A stretch of 64,000 nucleotides of DNA from Medicago truncatula (GCF_003473485.1 NC_053045.1:58756494-58820493); one strand, 5' to 3'. Counted from the stretch's first letter, positions 11,097 to 22,943 are shown. Numbers and translations: made by a program. Notes: generated by a model not told the origin, from the sequence alone.

Positions 11097-12072
11097 AGTG
11101 GCAAAAGTTATGGTGCATAAGGAAATCCTTATGCACCGTGCATAAACACTTCATAACCATCAGATTTGATCTTACAATCTGATCGCTCCGTCGCTCTCCG
11201 ACGCTGCAACCACTGGAATGATCTCTCTCAATCTAATCACTCTTCTTCCATCTCTCAAATCTCTCTCACACACTGATTTCGATTTTCGAATTCTCTCTCT
11301 TCCTCTGCGGCTTCCACTCCCTCCGCCGTCGCCGGAAAACTTCAACTGATCTCGTTCAAATTCCGAATGATCTCGATTCAATTCCGTTGCCGAATTTATC
11401 ACCGTCGTTGATTCGTAAGCGTTGCAGAGAGTAATCGATTTTAAGAAATGGTTGGTGGTGCTGCAGGAGGTTTTGTTACTCGAGCATTCGATTCTATGCT
11501 CAAGGAATGTTCAGGCAAGAAGAATTCGAAATTTGTAGTGTGTTGTGATTATGATGATTGTTTGCTGGAAAAGTGTTTGATGGATTTATAGTGAAAGCTC
11601 AAAAAATGAATTGCTGGAAAATATTGTTGATGTTGTTCTTGCTGGAAACCATTCCCACAGCAAAATGGTTTTGGAGTGTAACTCACATAAATCATTTCCA
11701 CAGCAAAATGGTTTTGGAGTACAACTCACAGAAACCATTTCTTTCCTCCTCATCCAATTGTGTCAGTCCAAAACTGAATGATGGCAATGGCTCTAGGTCC
11801 TTAGTTTTTTTTTCACCTGCTGGAAACCATTAAGTAAATCTAATGGTTTTGGAGTACAACTCACAGAAACCATTTCCACAGCAAAATGGTTTTGGCATTC
11901 TGGTACGGTGATTATGATGAACGACGGTATTGATGATGAGATTGAAGATTCCAGTGGTGATGATGATGAACGACTGTGATGATTCAATTTGTTTTCGCGT
12001 TTGGGGGTATAGGAAGCAATTATGTTGGGATTTATGCACGGTGCATAAGGATTTCCTTATGCACCATAACCA
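11097..12072. mobile_element. TIR element carrying a host gene fragment (Pack-type candidate)
   Basis: Inverted termini of about 40 bases each contain ttatggtgcataaggaaatc and a second tatgcac/gtgcata hairpin, at about 11108-11150 and 12022-12068. The interior is unlike transposon DNA: a pyrimidine-rich leader, then a coding-like segment at 11448 (separate entry), then three to four repeats of ccacagcaaaatggttttgg at 11655-11895. I could not identify a clear target duplication, so superfamily is unassigned. Confidence 0.65.
11448..11591 (+). pseudogene. Captured first-exon fragment resembling a BIG-type ARF-GEF
   Basis: An ATG-initiated frame of 47 codons begins MVGGAAGGFVTRAFDSMLKE and continues CSGKK before losing resemblance and stopping. 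Plant BIG/BIG5-type Sec7 ARF guanine-nucleotide exchange factors begin with a similar AAGGF.TRAF..MLKE segment (family knowledge, from memory). The upstream 5' leader-like DNA (11160-11447) seems to have been captured too. It lies wholly between the TIRs and lacks the rest of the gene, so it is a transduplicated fragment and not a functional exchange factor. Confidence 0.5.
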
Positions 12073-12795
12073 CTCTCATTTCTAATGTGCTTCGAATAAT
12101 CCAAATGTGGGATTTAGGTCTTTTTGAATTATTTGGATTGGACCTATGAAAATGAGCCTTGAATGTTTTTGTTCGGTTTAGAATAATTGTTATAAGAAAT
12201 TTTTTATATTTTATCGTAAAAAATAATCAATATTCACTATCATAAGTGATAAAAAAATTTAAAAATAATTATTTTGGCTCAATTTTTTTTTATAAATAAA
12301 ATTAGTTATTATAATTGTAAATATAAGAACCTATTAGCTATTAAATATAAGAAATATGTTGGATGATTATTATTATTGATATGATTCAATCATCATTATA
12401 TAAAGTATTGGTAAGTTAAGAAATAGTAACTAATCATGGCTCATGAAGGCTAACTATTGACTAATGCTACCTAATAAAGACTAATGATTTTTTTTTTTTG
12501 AAGGATAATAAAGACTAATGATATTTACATCAATAATAATAAAGACTAATAACATTTACATCAATAATAAAGATATTATTTTGATATTCTATTCTATCAG
12601 TAAATGATAGAAAGAAAAGTTAACATAAAAAAGACAGCGTGTTTATAAGCTATTAATTTAAATATCGAGTGTAGAATTTTCAAGTGTATCGTATAAGTTG
12701 TCATATTTTTTTTATTACAAATTTTTCATATTTCTTTTTTTTAGGGAATTTTTTTTCATATTTCTATACTATAAACAAATTAAAATAAAAGAATG
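12073..12795. other. AT-rich intergenic DNA
   Basis: No gene is visible. Short tandem copies of aataataaagactaatgata/aca-like words occur around 12475-12575, and poly-T tracts are frequent. Nothing else is supported. Confidence 0.4.
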
Positions 12796-12958
12796 ATATT
12801 TTGACATTCAATTTTCAACAACTTTTAAGAACAATTCTCTTTCATACTCTCATTATACTTTTATATCTCTTCTTTTTTCTCTCTATTGTTATTATCCAAT
12901 AAGAATAGAGAAAAAAAGTTGTCTCTAAAAGTTGTTGAAAATTGGATGTTCAAAATAT
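12796..12958. mobile_element. Small hairpin MITE
   Basis: The arms tattttgacattcaattttc and gaaaattggatgttcaaaat are inverted copies, giving a stem of about 35 bases around an AT-rich loop. Flanking ta dinucleotides suggest a Tc1/mariner (Stowaway-like) origin. Confidence 0.55.
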
Positions 12959-13211
12959 CAATCCTCATTAAAATAATAGCAATTGAAGAGTACACATGAC
13001 GTTGAAAAAGTCAACTGAAGCACAAGAAACAACGTCAAAACAAATAAAATAAGCTTCCGTAAGCTTAACTCTAGACACTAGGCTACTAGACAAAAAAAAA
13101 AAACATAGTAAAATGTATGATCAAGAAAATAAAAAGTAAGCTCCGCGAGCCTTGTAAAAGTTAAAGTACTTTGACTTCCTCCGTTACAAATTATATGTCA
13201 CTTTAAGAAAC

Positions 13212-14320
13212 CTAATGAAAATGTTTAGAGTAAACTAGTATCAATTGACAAATAGCTGCTGTAATTTTTCCTATATCTTTCATAGCATTGTTTTCATCGG
13301 TGACTGGTGTTCCACCAACCAATCTCCCTTTGAAGTGAACCTCACATTCATTAGCTTTATCTATAGCCTGATTTGCAAAATATTCTGCTCTTTTTGGGTT
13401 GTGGGTTTCTTTTCAGGCGAGTTTTAGCATGGAGCAATTGTCAAATTGCCCCATCTTAAATCAATTGTTTTATTTACTATTAATTGTACATCCTGTATTT
13501 TTATATTTCAATTTATAGTCATATTCATTTATAATATATCAATTTTAATTTTAATTTAATGGGGATTAAAATATTTTGAAGGGACAAAAATATGTCATTT
13601 TTATAAGAACTAAAAACAAATTTAGTTATATTTATAAGCACCAAGAATATATTTATCCCTAATTAATATTAAAAAGTTTTGTGGATGGGATTAATATTAC
13701 AAAGTTAGATACAAACTAAATTTATTTCTTTATAAATAATATAGTAAATATATATTTACGCCATATTTTTTTTAGCCCAGATTTAAACATGTCTATGTGT
13801 TCAAATTAAAAAAAAAATATTTTCATATTAAAAAAATTATTGAGAATGAGCTGGACCTATTAGATTTTTAAACGGGAGATTAAAAAATAATGTATTTACA
13901 AGTAAATTAATTTGAGTCAAATTATAATTGAGTAGGACTATAAATTAGAATATAAAATACAGGGTGTACATGTAACAGCAAATAAAACAAAATTGATTTA
14001 AGATGGAGCAATTTCACAATTGCCCCATGCTAAAACTCGCCTTCTTTTCAAAGATCTTATGCCATTCCTAGCATTAAATACCTCAATTGATTTGTACAAG
14101 TCAACACATTCAAGAAGTGCAACGTGTACACGAGTGTTACGAGGAGGAATCGTTGGAAGAAGTTGATTGATTTTGTTTAAGGTAGTCACTGATTTGTTTC
14201 CCATTACACGAAACATGATTATTGCTAACTGAAGGACACTTGCATCAGAGCTACTAGGATCAGATTTTAGGTATTGAATGCAAAGGGTAGAATTTGGAGT
14301 CTTGTTGCAAGTTTTTTTTT
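13212..14320 (-). pseudogene. Broken PMEI-like gene, split by a Mutator-like MITE
   Basis: The two halves lie on either side of the element at 13416-14041. The upper half (14042-14320) encodes the family N-terminal core, from CNKTPNSTLCIQYLKSDPSS through LNKINQLLP. The lower half (13212-13415) encodes the C-terminal helix region, including NECEVHFKG and TPVTDENNAMKDIGKITAAI. The PKF region is altered (NPKRAEYFA). The signal peptide is missing because the 5' side ends in the poly-T of a LINE tail at about 14313, and the end runs past the usual QLL terminus. It is more diverged than the intact copies, so it is an older family member. Confidence 0.8.
13416..14041. mobile_element. Mutator-like MITE inserted in the PMEI pseudogene
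   Basis: Termini begin ggcgagttttagcatggagc and end with its near complement, with inverted similarity over about 80 bases. A perfect 9-bp duplication, ttcttttca, flanks it (13407-13415, 14042-14050). The interior includes a remnant of another element type (gggacaaaaatatg, then tttataagcaccaagaata). No transposase ORF. Confidence 0.85.
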
Positions 14321-14450
14321 TTTTTTTTGAAACAGCCAATATATTAAGCAAGGTTAGCGCAATATGTACTTAACCCGTAAAGGAGGAAAAAGAGATAGAA
14401 ACGAGAGCCTTATAACAAACGGCATCTCTCCACCATACAACAACTCGATA
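14313..14450 (-). mobile_element. Short 5'-truncated LINE tail
   Basis: A run of about 16 T (a poly-A tail in reverse) is followed by sequence whose reverse complement reads like the last codons and 3' end of a plant L1: a terminal cttgcttaatatattggctg then tttc and poly-A. It replaces the signal-peptide end of the PMEI pseudogene. Confidence 0.55.
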
Positions 14451-15849
14451 AAAAAAATATTATTAATCCTTTAAATAATAAAGTAAATGGGATAAAATTG
14501 AAACGTCATAGTTTAAATGACTAATATTTTGAAAGTGAAATAGTCACTCAGAAATCGTGTGTCCCCTTCAAATATAGGTATAGATGATTATACATTTTTA
14601 TCCCTAAAAAAAAGATTATAAATTTTGACTAGTGTTTAGTTGAAATAGATTTAATATTTTTGAAATTATATATTTAAAATTGATGTTAATTAATATAGTT
14701 TAATTATGAGTTTTAATCTATCTATACTATACTGACTTTGAAATAATATATGGTTATATTTGAAGTATGTTTTTATTACTTATAGTCAAATTTCAAATAT
14801 TTTTATTTAAATTATTGAATACATGCATGTATGTTGTTGAATTGTGATGGGAGAATAGCAAAATTATTTTCCATAATTTTTTTTTTGAATGAACTATTCT
14901 CCATTATACTTATTTTTATAAAAATCGTGGAAAATGGATTTTTTTTTATTTTTATTATTAATCATAGTGATAATACTAGTCATTTTAAAATCATCCATGA
15001 AGGAATTTGAATCTTTAATTTGTACTTTAAACCTCAAGTGTATCATTCATTATATTATATTAACGGAAAGACAGACACTAATGTATTCGTCTACCTGTTT
15101 TTCTATTGTGTCTAATTATATATTTGATCTATTGAATATTCTAGTTATCTATTCTTAACATCAGTTAACCTTAAAGAACGAAGTTTGAATTTCATATTAG
15201 TGTCATTGTTGTATGTCTACATATATATATATTAAAATTAAAATACATAATATGTTTGTTACAAAATCTCTAAACAAGCCTCAATACACAATTGTGTCAA
15301 TTTTCTGTGTCATTTCAACTAACTATAAATTTCGGGGGAAAAAATGTATTTTTTTTTTGTTACAAGGCTAAATCAAAAGACCACGAAGAAAAAAAGGAAC
15401 AAAAAAAAACTTCAATCTCAAAAAGAAAGTTCATGATGTATCCCCTTCAAGGATGTCCCTTAAGTCCCTGAGGAGGAGAAGCGTGAAGAAGGAGCTCATG
15501 GTGAACAATGGCAGAAGAGGAAATTCTCATACAATAGGTCTTAAATGTATCTTTAAATGTATCTTTTTATGGATATTAAGAGGGAGTTGAGTTGAGTGTA
15601 TAGATGGTTGGGATTATGGCGACTAGAAGAGAAGACATCTTTAACGTTGATGCATTATCCATCATTAATTAATATTAGGGCCAATGACTAAACGAAAAGG
15701 ATGAGAAATACCCAGCATGCTAGTCAAACAATCTATGACCACATTTTTTTTGCTTTGATTGTTGAACTCCGAGTTGGTGAATGAGAGAGTGAGTCAATAT
15801 GTTGGTACCTTACACATAATTTTTGGAGATAACATTAACCCGAAGCTTG
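14451..15849. other. AT-rich intergenic DNA
   Basis: Open frames in this stretch have no recognisable domain and extreme AT content, and I support none as genes. Poly-T, poly-A and (at)n tracts (near 15220) are the main visible structure. Confidence 0.35.
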
Positions 15850-16150
15850 TTTGTAGCTTCCATCATATCCCAAACAAGTTTAACAAGAAGAAATAGAAGG
15901 TAGGTGAGGTGGCATTGAAGATAGATGCAATTAAGGCGTGCGACAATGTGGATTAAAGTTATGTGAAGAATATTATAAGAGCAGCTTGATTGCTACTTAT
16001 TTTAACTATCCTATCAACATATGTATGGAGGATGTTCACTATCAAGTGTTGGTAAATGGTGAGAGTGTAAGTAAGGCAATAGAACACTAGAGCAGCTTGA
16101 GACAGGGTGACATATTTAACTTTACTTGTTTATTATGTGTGTTTGTAGGT
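15850..16150 (+). mobile_element. L1 reverse transcriptase remnant
   Basis: Translation around 15905-16130 gives GEVALKIDAIKACDNVD, then HYQVLVNGESV and SLRQGD. These correspond to plant L1 RT motifs usually seen as KIDISKAYDRVDW, ..VLVNG.. and GLRQGDPLSP. Stops and frameshifts interrupt it, and the catalytic YADD region is absent. Confidence 0.65.
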
Positions 16151-16154
16151 CGTC

Positions 16155-16650
16155 CTTTTTCAAACTTTAAGATAAGTTTTGTATAGAGACAAACAAATTA
16201 TGTCTCCCATAAGCTAGTTAGGATGTTAAAAATCAAAATTGTATGCTAGTCACATATTTTTTATTTGATCTCATATTGTGCTACATCTGCCTCTAAATAT
16301 AAGACATTTTTGATAAATTCTTTTTGTCTATTTTTATAAGACTCATTTGGTATTTCTAAATACATTAATTAATTCTTTACCAATACACCCCCATTTATTT
16401 TATATATTTTTCTTCGATCAACATTAAATACTATGTTAAAAACATACACTAATTAACCCTCTTTCTTAAAGGATAAAATTGTAAAAACAATAGCAATTAT
16501 AAATAAATTTATTTCTACTTTCAATTTTCTTAATTCCCGTTATTTTTCTAAAAAGATCCTATAATTAGAGACAGAGGTCATATATATTTTTCAAACTTTA
16601 ACTTTAAGATAAATTTTGTTTGGAGACAAACAAATTATTTCTCCCATAAG
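16155..16650. repeat. Direct repeats of about 60 bp flanking a Stowaway-like insert
   Basis: The words tttcaaacttta...agataa.ttttgt and gagacaaacaaattat...tctcccataag occur at about 16155-16215 and 16590-16650. The DNA between them has Stowaway/Mariner-like ends (cctctaaatataaga near 16290 and its approximate complement near 16558). Either a local duplication or an insertion with flanking duplication would explain this. Confidence 0.4.
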
Positions 16651-17225
16651 ACCAATAGACACAAGGTTCCATTTTATATTAGTTTCGAAAAGTTAATATA
16701 TAAAGATGTATACATCAATTAAAAAAGGATTTATGTTAATTAGTGCTCCCAAGATCTTTGAAGGAAACAGAACAAAATCAATTGGTACCGAAAAGGGCAT
16801 ATTTTTAGACTTTGAAGAGGTTAAATACTCTCCTTAAAAAAAAAAAGTTTAAATACACAAATTTCAAAATAATTTTGTGACAATTATTAGTACTGTCCTT
16901 AAAAAAAAAAAAAAAAAAATTGGAAAAATATTGAGCCAAGATGTGAAATCCAAAACAAACAATTCCACTTGAGAACATCCAAAATAGCGTGAACATTTTT
17001 GCCTAAAATGTATATCATCTATTAACTATTTTTATGATTGAATTATTAAAAAAAACTATTGAGTTACATTATTAATTTTGTTTTTAAAAATCACTATTAT
17101 TAGAGTCTTCGACACTTCAATTGTAGGCTGTTCAATACAATATTTTCATAAACTTCGATCATTTAGATCGATTATAAGACTATCTAACATAAGTCCATGT
17201 GAACTTAAATTCAGGTGAACAAATG

Positions 17226-17898
17226 GATAGGAGTTTTGTGGATGATGTGTGACATAGGAATATTCCTATGAAAGTGTCTTTGTTTGCGTGACGTCTCTTG
17301 CGTAACCGGCTGTCTTCTAAAGATATTCTATTGAGGTGGAATATTATTCATGCAAATGACTTGACTTGTGTAACCGGGTGTGGAGCGGCCGAAATAGCTA
17401 CTCATCTCTTTCTTGATTACGATTTGTACTCTTCCTTGTGGCTTCTTGCCTGGAATTGGATTGGGATCTCGGTGGTTGCTCCTTGTCAGATCCGTGATCA
17501 TTGCATTCAGGTTTCATTCATGGTAGGGATGTCGTGTGGTACTCACTCGTTCTTTAAGGTTATCTGGTTTGCTTGTGTCTGAGTAATTTGAAAGGAACGT
17601 AATAATCGTATTTTCAAAAATATGGTGTCTACTCCCTTGGTCCTTATTGAGAAAGTAAAGTTACTCTCTTTTTTGTGGTTGAAAGCTAAACAAGCATCCT
17701 TTTTTTTACTGTTATCATGATAGGTGGAGACATCTGCTACCTTGCATGGGGGTCCACTGATTTATGTCTGTTTTGCAGCTGCTCTTGTTGGCCCTTTATG
17801 TCTGTAAACTTTGATCGGTGGTGTTCTTTGCACTCCTTGTGCATAGAGCTTCACTGCTGTTGTTAGCATATATAGCATTTTGATTTGTGCAAAAAAAA
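17226..17898 (+). mobile_element. 5'-truncated L1 LINE, zf-RVT end
   Basis: The reading frame at about 17226-17582 encodes the zinc-binding reverse-transcriptase C-terminal domain. KVSLFA-R-LRNRLSSKD is followed by a Cys/His cluster (CVTGCG...THLFLDY) and a W-rich tail (LWLLAWNWIG). Single in-frame stops (such as TGA at 17290) show it is dead. The 3' UTR runs to a short A-tract at about 17891-17898, immediately followed by a SINE. Confidence 0.7.
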
Positions 17899-17989
17899 GT
17901 TCATGTAAATTTAATTCAGTTGGTAAAAATAATGCATAATAAATGTAAAGTTCGAGTTCAAACTCTGACTATCAAAAAAAAAAAAAAAA
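17899..17989 (+). mobile_element. tRNA-derived SINE
   Basis: A degenerate A box (taattcagttggtaa) and B box (gttcgagttcaaact) lie about 30 bases apart, followed by an A-rich tail. This is the structure of legume tRNA-derived SINEs. It abuts the LINE tail upstream. Confidence 0.65.
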
Positions 17990-18270
17990 CTAACCGACAC
18001 AAGTTTTTAAATTACATCATGATATTTATTTTTGGGCACGAAACCATCATAATGAGAATCTTTAGCACCCCAGGAGCTTCACATAACATAGTAACATATC
18101 TACAAATCTCAGTCCTTTGAATCGATTATTCCCTCCGAACTTTATTATAAGAAAAAAGTTAAATTTTTAATTAAAAAAAATTAAATTAATTTTTTTTGTT
18201 ATATTATGTTACAAATTTTAATGTGTAGTTATTATCTAAAAGATTTTTTTACATCTCATTTAATGATTGT

Positions 18271-18354
18271 TTTTTTTAGTGGAGGCCGGGATTCGAACCC
18301 TGAACCTTACATATATTATGCATTGTCCTTATCAACCGAGCTAAGTTTACGGGA
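18271..18354 (-). mobile_element. tRNA-derived SINE, reverse orientation
   Basis: On the minus strand it reads gtaaacttagctcggttgat (A-box region), a spacer with atgcataatatatgtaaggt, then ggttcgaatcc (B box), followed by an A tail that appears as poly-T at 18270-18278. It is not a functional tRNA because the acceptor and anticodon stems are not paired. Confidence 0.65.
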
Positions 18355-20029
18355 ATATATTTAATGTTTCACAACTTTTTCTAGGATTAAAGATATACTC
18401 CATCCAATCTCAATTATAAATAACTTTTTACTTTTAGGTTCATTCATTATTTATTAAATAACCTAAAAAATAATAAATTATTTATAATTAAGATTAGATG
18501 AAGTCTTTCGCAAAAATATTTACAACAAATAATGATTACAAAGTTTTTAAGGTTTTTCTTCTTATAACAAGAATGAGGTGTAACCAGCTCCACTGCAAAA
18601 CTTCATTCTTGTCCTTTATTCGACAGAACCACCAAACACGGATCTTTCAACATTTGGTAGGTTCATTTGGCGACAAGGTTCTCACGAACATCGTCAACTT
18701 ACTTGAGAAATAGAAGTCAAAGAACATCAAGATAACAAATTATCAAACAATCTATTGAAATTATACAAACTATTTCACATCAACATATTGTTACACTGGT
18801 TATTACGTTAACAACAATTTCCTCCCCGGCCATATAGGCCAAAGTGAAATTAAACTTCTTCAGGTGCAATGTCACTTTATAATGAATCCTATACATATAT
18901 TAATATATGCAACAATCATCAAAGAAAGACAAGCCAATCAACAAACTATTTGGTTCACTCAACCTTATCGTTAACGTTATGCCCCCACATTTAGTAAAGA
19001 AGAAAGAGACAGCCATTACTGAAGTGGGATAAAAAGAAGGCAAAGATAGAGATTATCAATACCTATCCACAGTTGGCTATTCCTAATAATTGACAAAATA
19101 TGATATATATTTGTATGTCTGGATACTAAATAATGATGGTTTTCTTGTTTGTAAACATGAATTTGGTAAACATAGTTACTCTAAATCAGAACTAAAGTAA
19201 TCTTTAAACCTCTTCCATTCACTATAAATGATAAAAAAAAATTGTTTTTACTGAATTATAATAAGTTTTACACCAATAAACCAACAATAGATTGATCTAC
19301 GGTGTTGACCTTTTAAGCAAGTGGTTACGAGTTTAATTTATAATCGTGTTGAGAAAATTCAGTTGAAAGGAAAGAACACACATGTTCTCTACATAGATTA
19401 GTCATTGTTAAATCGTGGTGGAATCTTCGCTACTATAGCATGGTAAACAAATATATAATTTTTTTGTTATAAAATCAGTTTCATTAAAATCGCTCAAACA
19501 TGTTATATGTATCTCTCAGTTTAACTGAGATATAAAAAAATAATACCTAAATGTCATGTTTCTAAAATAAAGAAATAAAAATGAAATATGTTTGGAAACC
19601 AAACACAAATTTAAATCCTTTTACAAATATCAGTAGAGGATTGAATTTTACATTTAACATTTATGTGCATTTTTTGTATGATAATAGATCTGTGGTAAGA
19701 GGAATGGAATACTAGCAACACTCTCTCTAATTAATATTCACTTTCTTATTGATTTAAATTATTGTACGTCTACATTTTGAAAATTGAACCTACACAAAGT
19801 GGTGAGATATACATTGATTTTATGCAATAAAAGGTGAGTGTTGTTAGCATTTTTTTTTTTTTTGTGGTAATGTGATTTTGTTGAAGTTATAAAGTGTAGT
19901 TTTTACAAATTTATGATGAATATAACATTGTGGTTTATTTGACATTGAAAACAAAGATATTACACGTCAAGTCCAAAATTATATTTTGTAGTTCAGACTT
20001 AGTTTCAACCAGAAACTCCTAAGACCATC
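18355..20029. other. Intergenic DNA, no gene supported
   Basis: AT-rich sequence. A plus-strand open frame near 18498 (MKSFAKIFTTNN...) has no family resemblance. Weak tRNA-like words (taagcaagtggttacgagt, about 19313) may be an old SINE. Nothing else stands out. Confidence 0.35.
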
Positions 20030-20328
20030 TCCAATAAAACTATTTTTAATTGTGTTTTAAATGATTCTCGAATGTACATATGCTTCATTTTATATTTTTA
20101 ATTGCATATCTAATAAACATATCTCTTCATTTCAAAGTCTCAAAAAAATATATGAATCTCACAAATAACTCTAGATCCTTATATTTCAACACTAATTTAT
20201 TTATTCCATTCCATGTAAAAAAACACTAATACGAGGAAAAGAGGGACCATTATTATACAAGATACTTTCCCAAATAGACACTCGTTTAAAGTTTAAACAA
20301 GCCCTCTTTCCATTGGAGAAGCTCTAAA
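20030..20328. mobile_element. MITE-like element with imperfect terminal inverted repeats
   Basis: Ends agaccatctccaataaaac and ccattggagaagctcta are approximate inverted copies of a motif common at plant MITE ends. The interior is AT-rich and non-coding. It lies about 120 bases beyond the 3' end of the PMEI gene at 20447. Confidence 0.45.
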
Positions 20329-20446
20329 TGCATTAGATTAGAAGACATTTACATAATTATTACTACAATATAATATTCCATAGACAACATATAATTATTA
20401 ACTAATAGAAGCATAAATAGGTTTAAGGATTTAAGCAAACAAATAT

Positions 20447-20995
20447 CTAGAGTAATTGTCTAACAATAGATGATGTAACAGCTGAAACATCATGCATAGC
20501 ATTATTCTGTTTTGTGAGTGGAGATTTCCCATTGAACTCACTCTCACAATAAGTAGCCTCATTAGCAGCATCATTTGCACCATCTTCTGCAAACTTAGGA
20601 TCCCCTTTCTCCAAAGCTTCAATAGCTTGAGGTATATCAGCTATCAAAATTGCTCTATATTTGTCACCACAAGAACTCAAAGCTTTCCTAGCTCCATTTC
20701 CCAACCTTTGTAGCTGGTGGATCTTATTTAATCCATCGTTTGCTTTTGCTTTCATCACTTTCACCATGATTTGTGCTAGCCCTGTTACATCACCAGCAGA
20801 GGTACCAGAATATGCTTTCAAAGACTGAAAACAAACATTGTAATTTGGTGTTTTTTTGCAAGTGTTTTCTATGAGTGATAGTTTTTCATCCTTTGAAGGG
20901 AAATTAGTACTTCTGCTTTGGATTGTTGGTAATGAAATTATGATAACAATAGCTTGAAGGAATAAGCAAAGAGTTAGAGGCTTAAAATTTGTCAT
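20447..20995 (-). CDS. Secreted invertase/PME inhibitor-like protein (copy 3)
   Basis: A single-exon gene for 182 residues. A longer signal peptide (hydrophobic core about 9-25) is followed by a short polar linker before the first conserved cysteine. Cysteines at 46, 55, 109 and 150 match the family spacing, and PKFAEDGAND (PKF 133-135) preserves the invertase-docking motif. It ends VRQLL like the tandem pair but is clearly more diverged (YSGTSAGDVTGLA, ESEFNGKSPL). It is the most isolated intact copy, with no duplicated flanks visible nearby. The role in restraining cell-wall or vacuolar invertase is inferred from the family, and pectin methylesterase cannot be excluded as target. Confidence 0.9.
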   Translation of the reverse strand: MTNFKPLTLCLFLQAIVIIISLPTIQSRSTNFPSKDEKLSLIENTCKKTPNYNVCFQSLKAYSGTSAGDVTGLAQIMVKVMKAKANDGLNKIHQLQRLGNGARKALSSCGDKYRAILIADIPQAIEALEKGDPKFAEDGANDAANEATYCESEFNGKSPLTKQNNAMHDVSAVTSSIVRQLL

Positions 20996-21030
20996 TGTTA
21001 ATTTGTAGCTAGAAATAATGTGCTAGGCCA

Positions 21031-21039
21031 TTTTATAGG
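21031..21039 (-). promoter_or_regulatory. TATA box of PMEI-like copy 3
   Basis: The minus strand reads cctataaaa about 36-44 bases above the ATG at 20995, implying a very short 5' leader. Confidence 0.55.
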
Positions 21040-21059
21040 GGTAGGAAAAAGTTATTAGA

Positions 21060-22111
21060 GGTTGATTGTTGTCTAAAAAATATTAAAGTACAACTTTTCT
21101 TAAAAAAAATGTAGAATTACATGTCATCTTTTAGGATTCATATCCCTTATTATATTATACGATATCTACCATATTGAACCGTATTTTGCTTTATATATGA
21201 TTGAGTGTGTAAAAAATTATAAAGCTGCTTTGTATATCCCATTTGGTCAAAAAGAAAAAATACTTGGTACATCCCCGTCTTACAACATAGTTAGTGGTTT
21301 GATTGTGATGAGTATCAAGGCCTAACTCATCTTTACAATACAACTTGTACGGTGATGAGTGTATCTTCTTTATAAACTCTTTTCAAAAAAATTATATATC
21401 CGATATGAGATTAAATCTCATCGAATGTTAGTCACTAACGGTATCTAATATCTTTTTACATGTATCTACTATCTAATAATTTGAAACTATACTCGTATCT
21501 TTTTAATAATCATATTATTGGTATAAAATATTCACTAATTTTTACCAAAGAATTTAATTAGTTGATCACTTTTAATAAGGTCTTTTTTTTTTTACCATAT
21601 TTTTCTGCTTGCAAGGCTCAAATCTGAGATTTTAAGTAAGAGATCTGAGATAACTAGACTTGTACTATTTAGGAACAAAAAGTAGTTCCAAATTTTGAAG
21701 CACGTAAGTTGCATCTCACACTTGCTCTTTTAATGGTAGGTAAACCCGTTTTCTTGTTTTGAAATTATTATCATTATCATCGAAGCTTGCTTTATGTACT
21801 TAAAGACCCACCGTTCTAAGAGAGGGTCTTGAAATATCTTTCTTGTTATTTTAAAATAATAACAAGTACCAAACAAATTTTGAACAAAAAGTACCAAATT
21901 TCTGTTTACTTTTTGAAAAATAATATTTATTTGTATTTGTGTTCATTTCACTTTTTTCATTCAATAGATTAATTCCTAGAATTCCACTGTTTTAAGATAA
22001 ATAACTTAAAAAATTGAAGTTTAAACTTTAACATCTATATATTGCAATGCATTGCTCATATCAAGGGAGTTATACTCACATGATTGTGTTTATTTTTCTT
22101 TATTAATGAGA
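21060..22111. other. Intergenic DNA
   Basis: AT-rich upstream region of PMEI copy 3. No ORF, TIR pair or tRNA-like box was recognised. Confidence 0.35.
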
Positions 22112-22943
22112 TTTTTTTTTTTTTTTGAATGGCAAAATATATATATAAAAGGTTAAAGTAACTGTACAATAATCACCACCGAAATCCCGGGGGCGCTCAC
22201 AAAACCTGCAGAACAACCCCCAAGGAAAACACCCTAGCCCACCAAAAACCAGGTGGGAGAAGACTAAATAAAAACGAGCCACACCCAAAGGAAACGACCC
22301 CAACACAAGCAAACACAGCAAGGACAAAAGAAAAAAAGGGGGATCCTAAGAAGCCAGGCCGAAAAGGATGAGGCAGTGAACTACCCCCCTGCAAACCCAG
22401 GAAAAAAAAACCCAACTCCCTACCGCTGCCAACAAAGGACAGGTTGCACCTCCCACTCATGGAAAAAGCAAGAACTAGCAGGACACTTAGCCAGGAACCA
22501 CTTCCAAGCTAAGAGTTTAGCCTGATCCATCACAGACTCCTCTCTGAGGGCGCCACCAGAAAAGATAAGGTCATTACGGGACGTCCAGATGGTCCAAATA
22601 ACAGCATGCCAAACCAGGAGCAAACCTAACCTAACTCTCTTCCCCCTCCTAAGCCCGTAAAAGACATGAACTGTTGTGCTAGACCTTGGGGAATCACAAA
22701 CTCCCAACCCAACCACCTAGCCACCTGATACCATACCGGAAAGATCACGGGACACTCAAGGAACAAGTGCACAGACGACACATTAATACTATGAGCCCAG
22801 GACCACACATCACCCCTTTCCACCCGAGCCTGCCTCTCATCAACCAAGAGTAAATCATTGAGGAGATTAGTTTCCCAGACAAAGAAAGGCCTCCTCCACC
22901 TTAAGTCCCAAACCAAAACACTCTCATCCCACTCTCCTAACAT
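22112..22943 (-). mobile_element. GC-rich 5'-truncated L1 LINE
   Basis: A poly-T tract (22112-22126) marks the 3' tail on the minus strand. The minus-strand frames encode the zf-RVT domain: WDLRWRRPFFVWE near 22900, then SSVHLFLECPVIFPVWYQ, and further on LLVWHAVIWTIWTSRNDLIF. These lie in two frames because of a frameshift near 22640. Base composition is much richer in G+C than the surrounding DNA, unlike the other three L1 fragments here, which suggests a different LINE family or a younger insertion. No clear target duplication was found. Confidence 0.75.
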
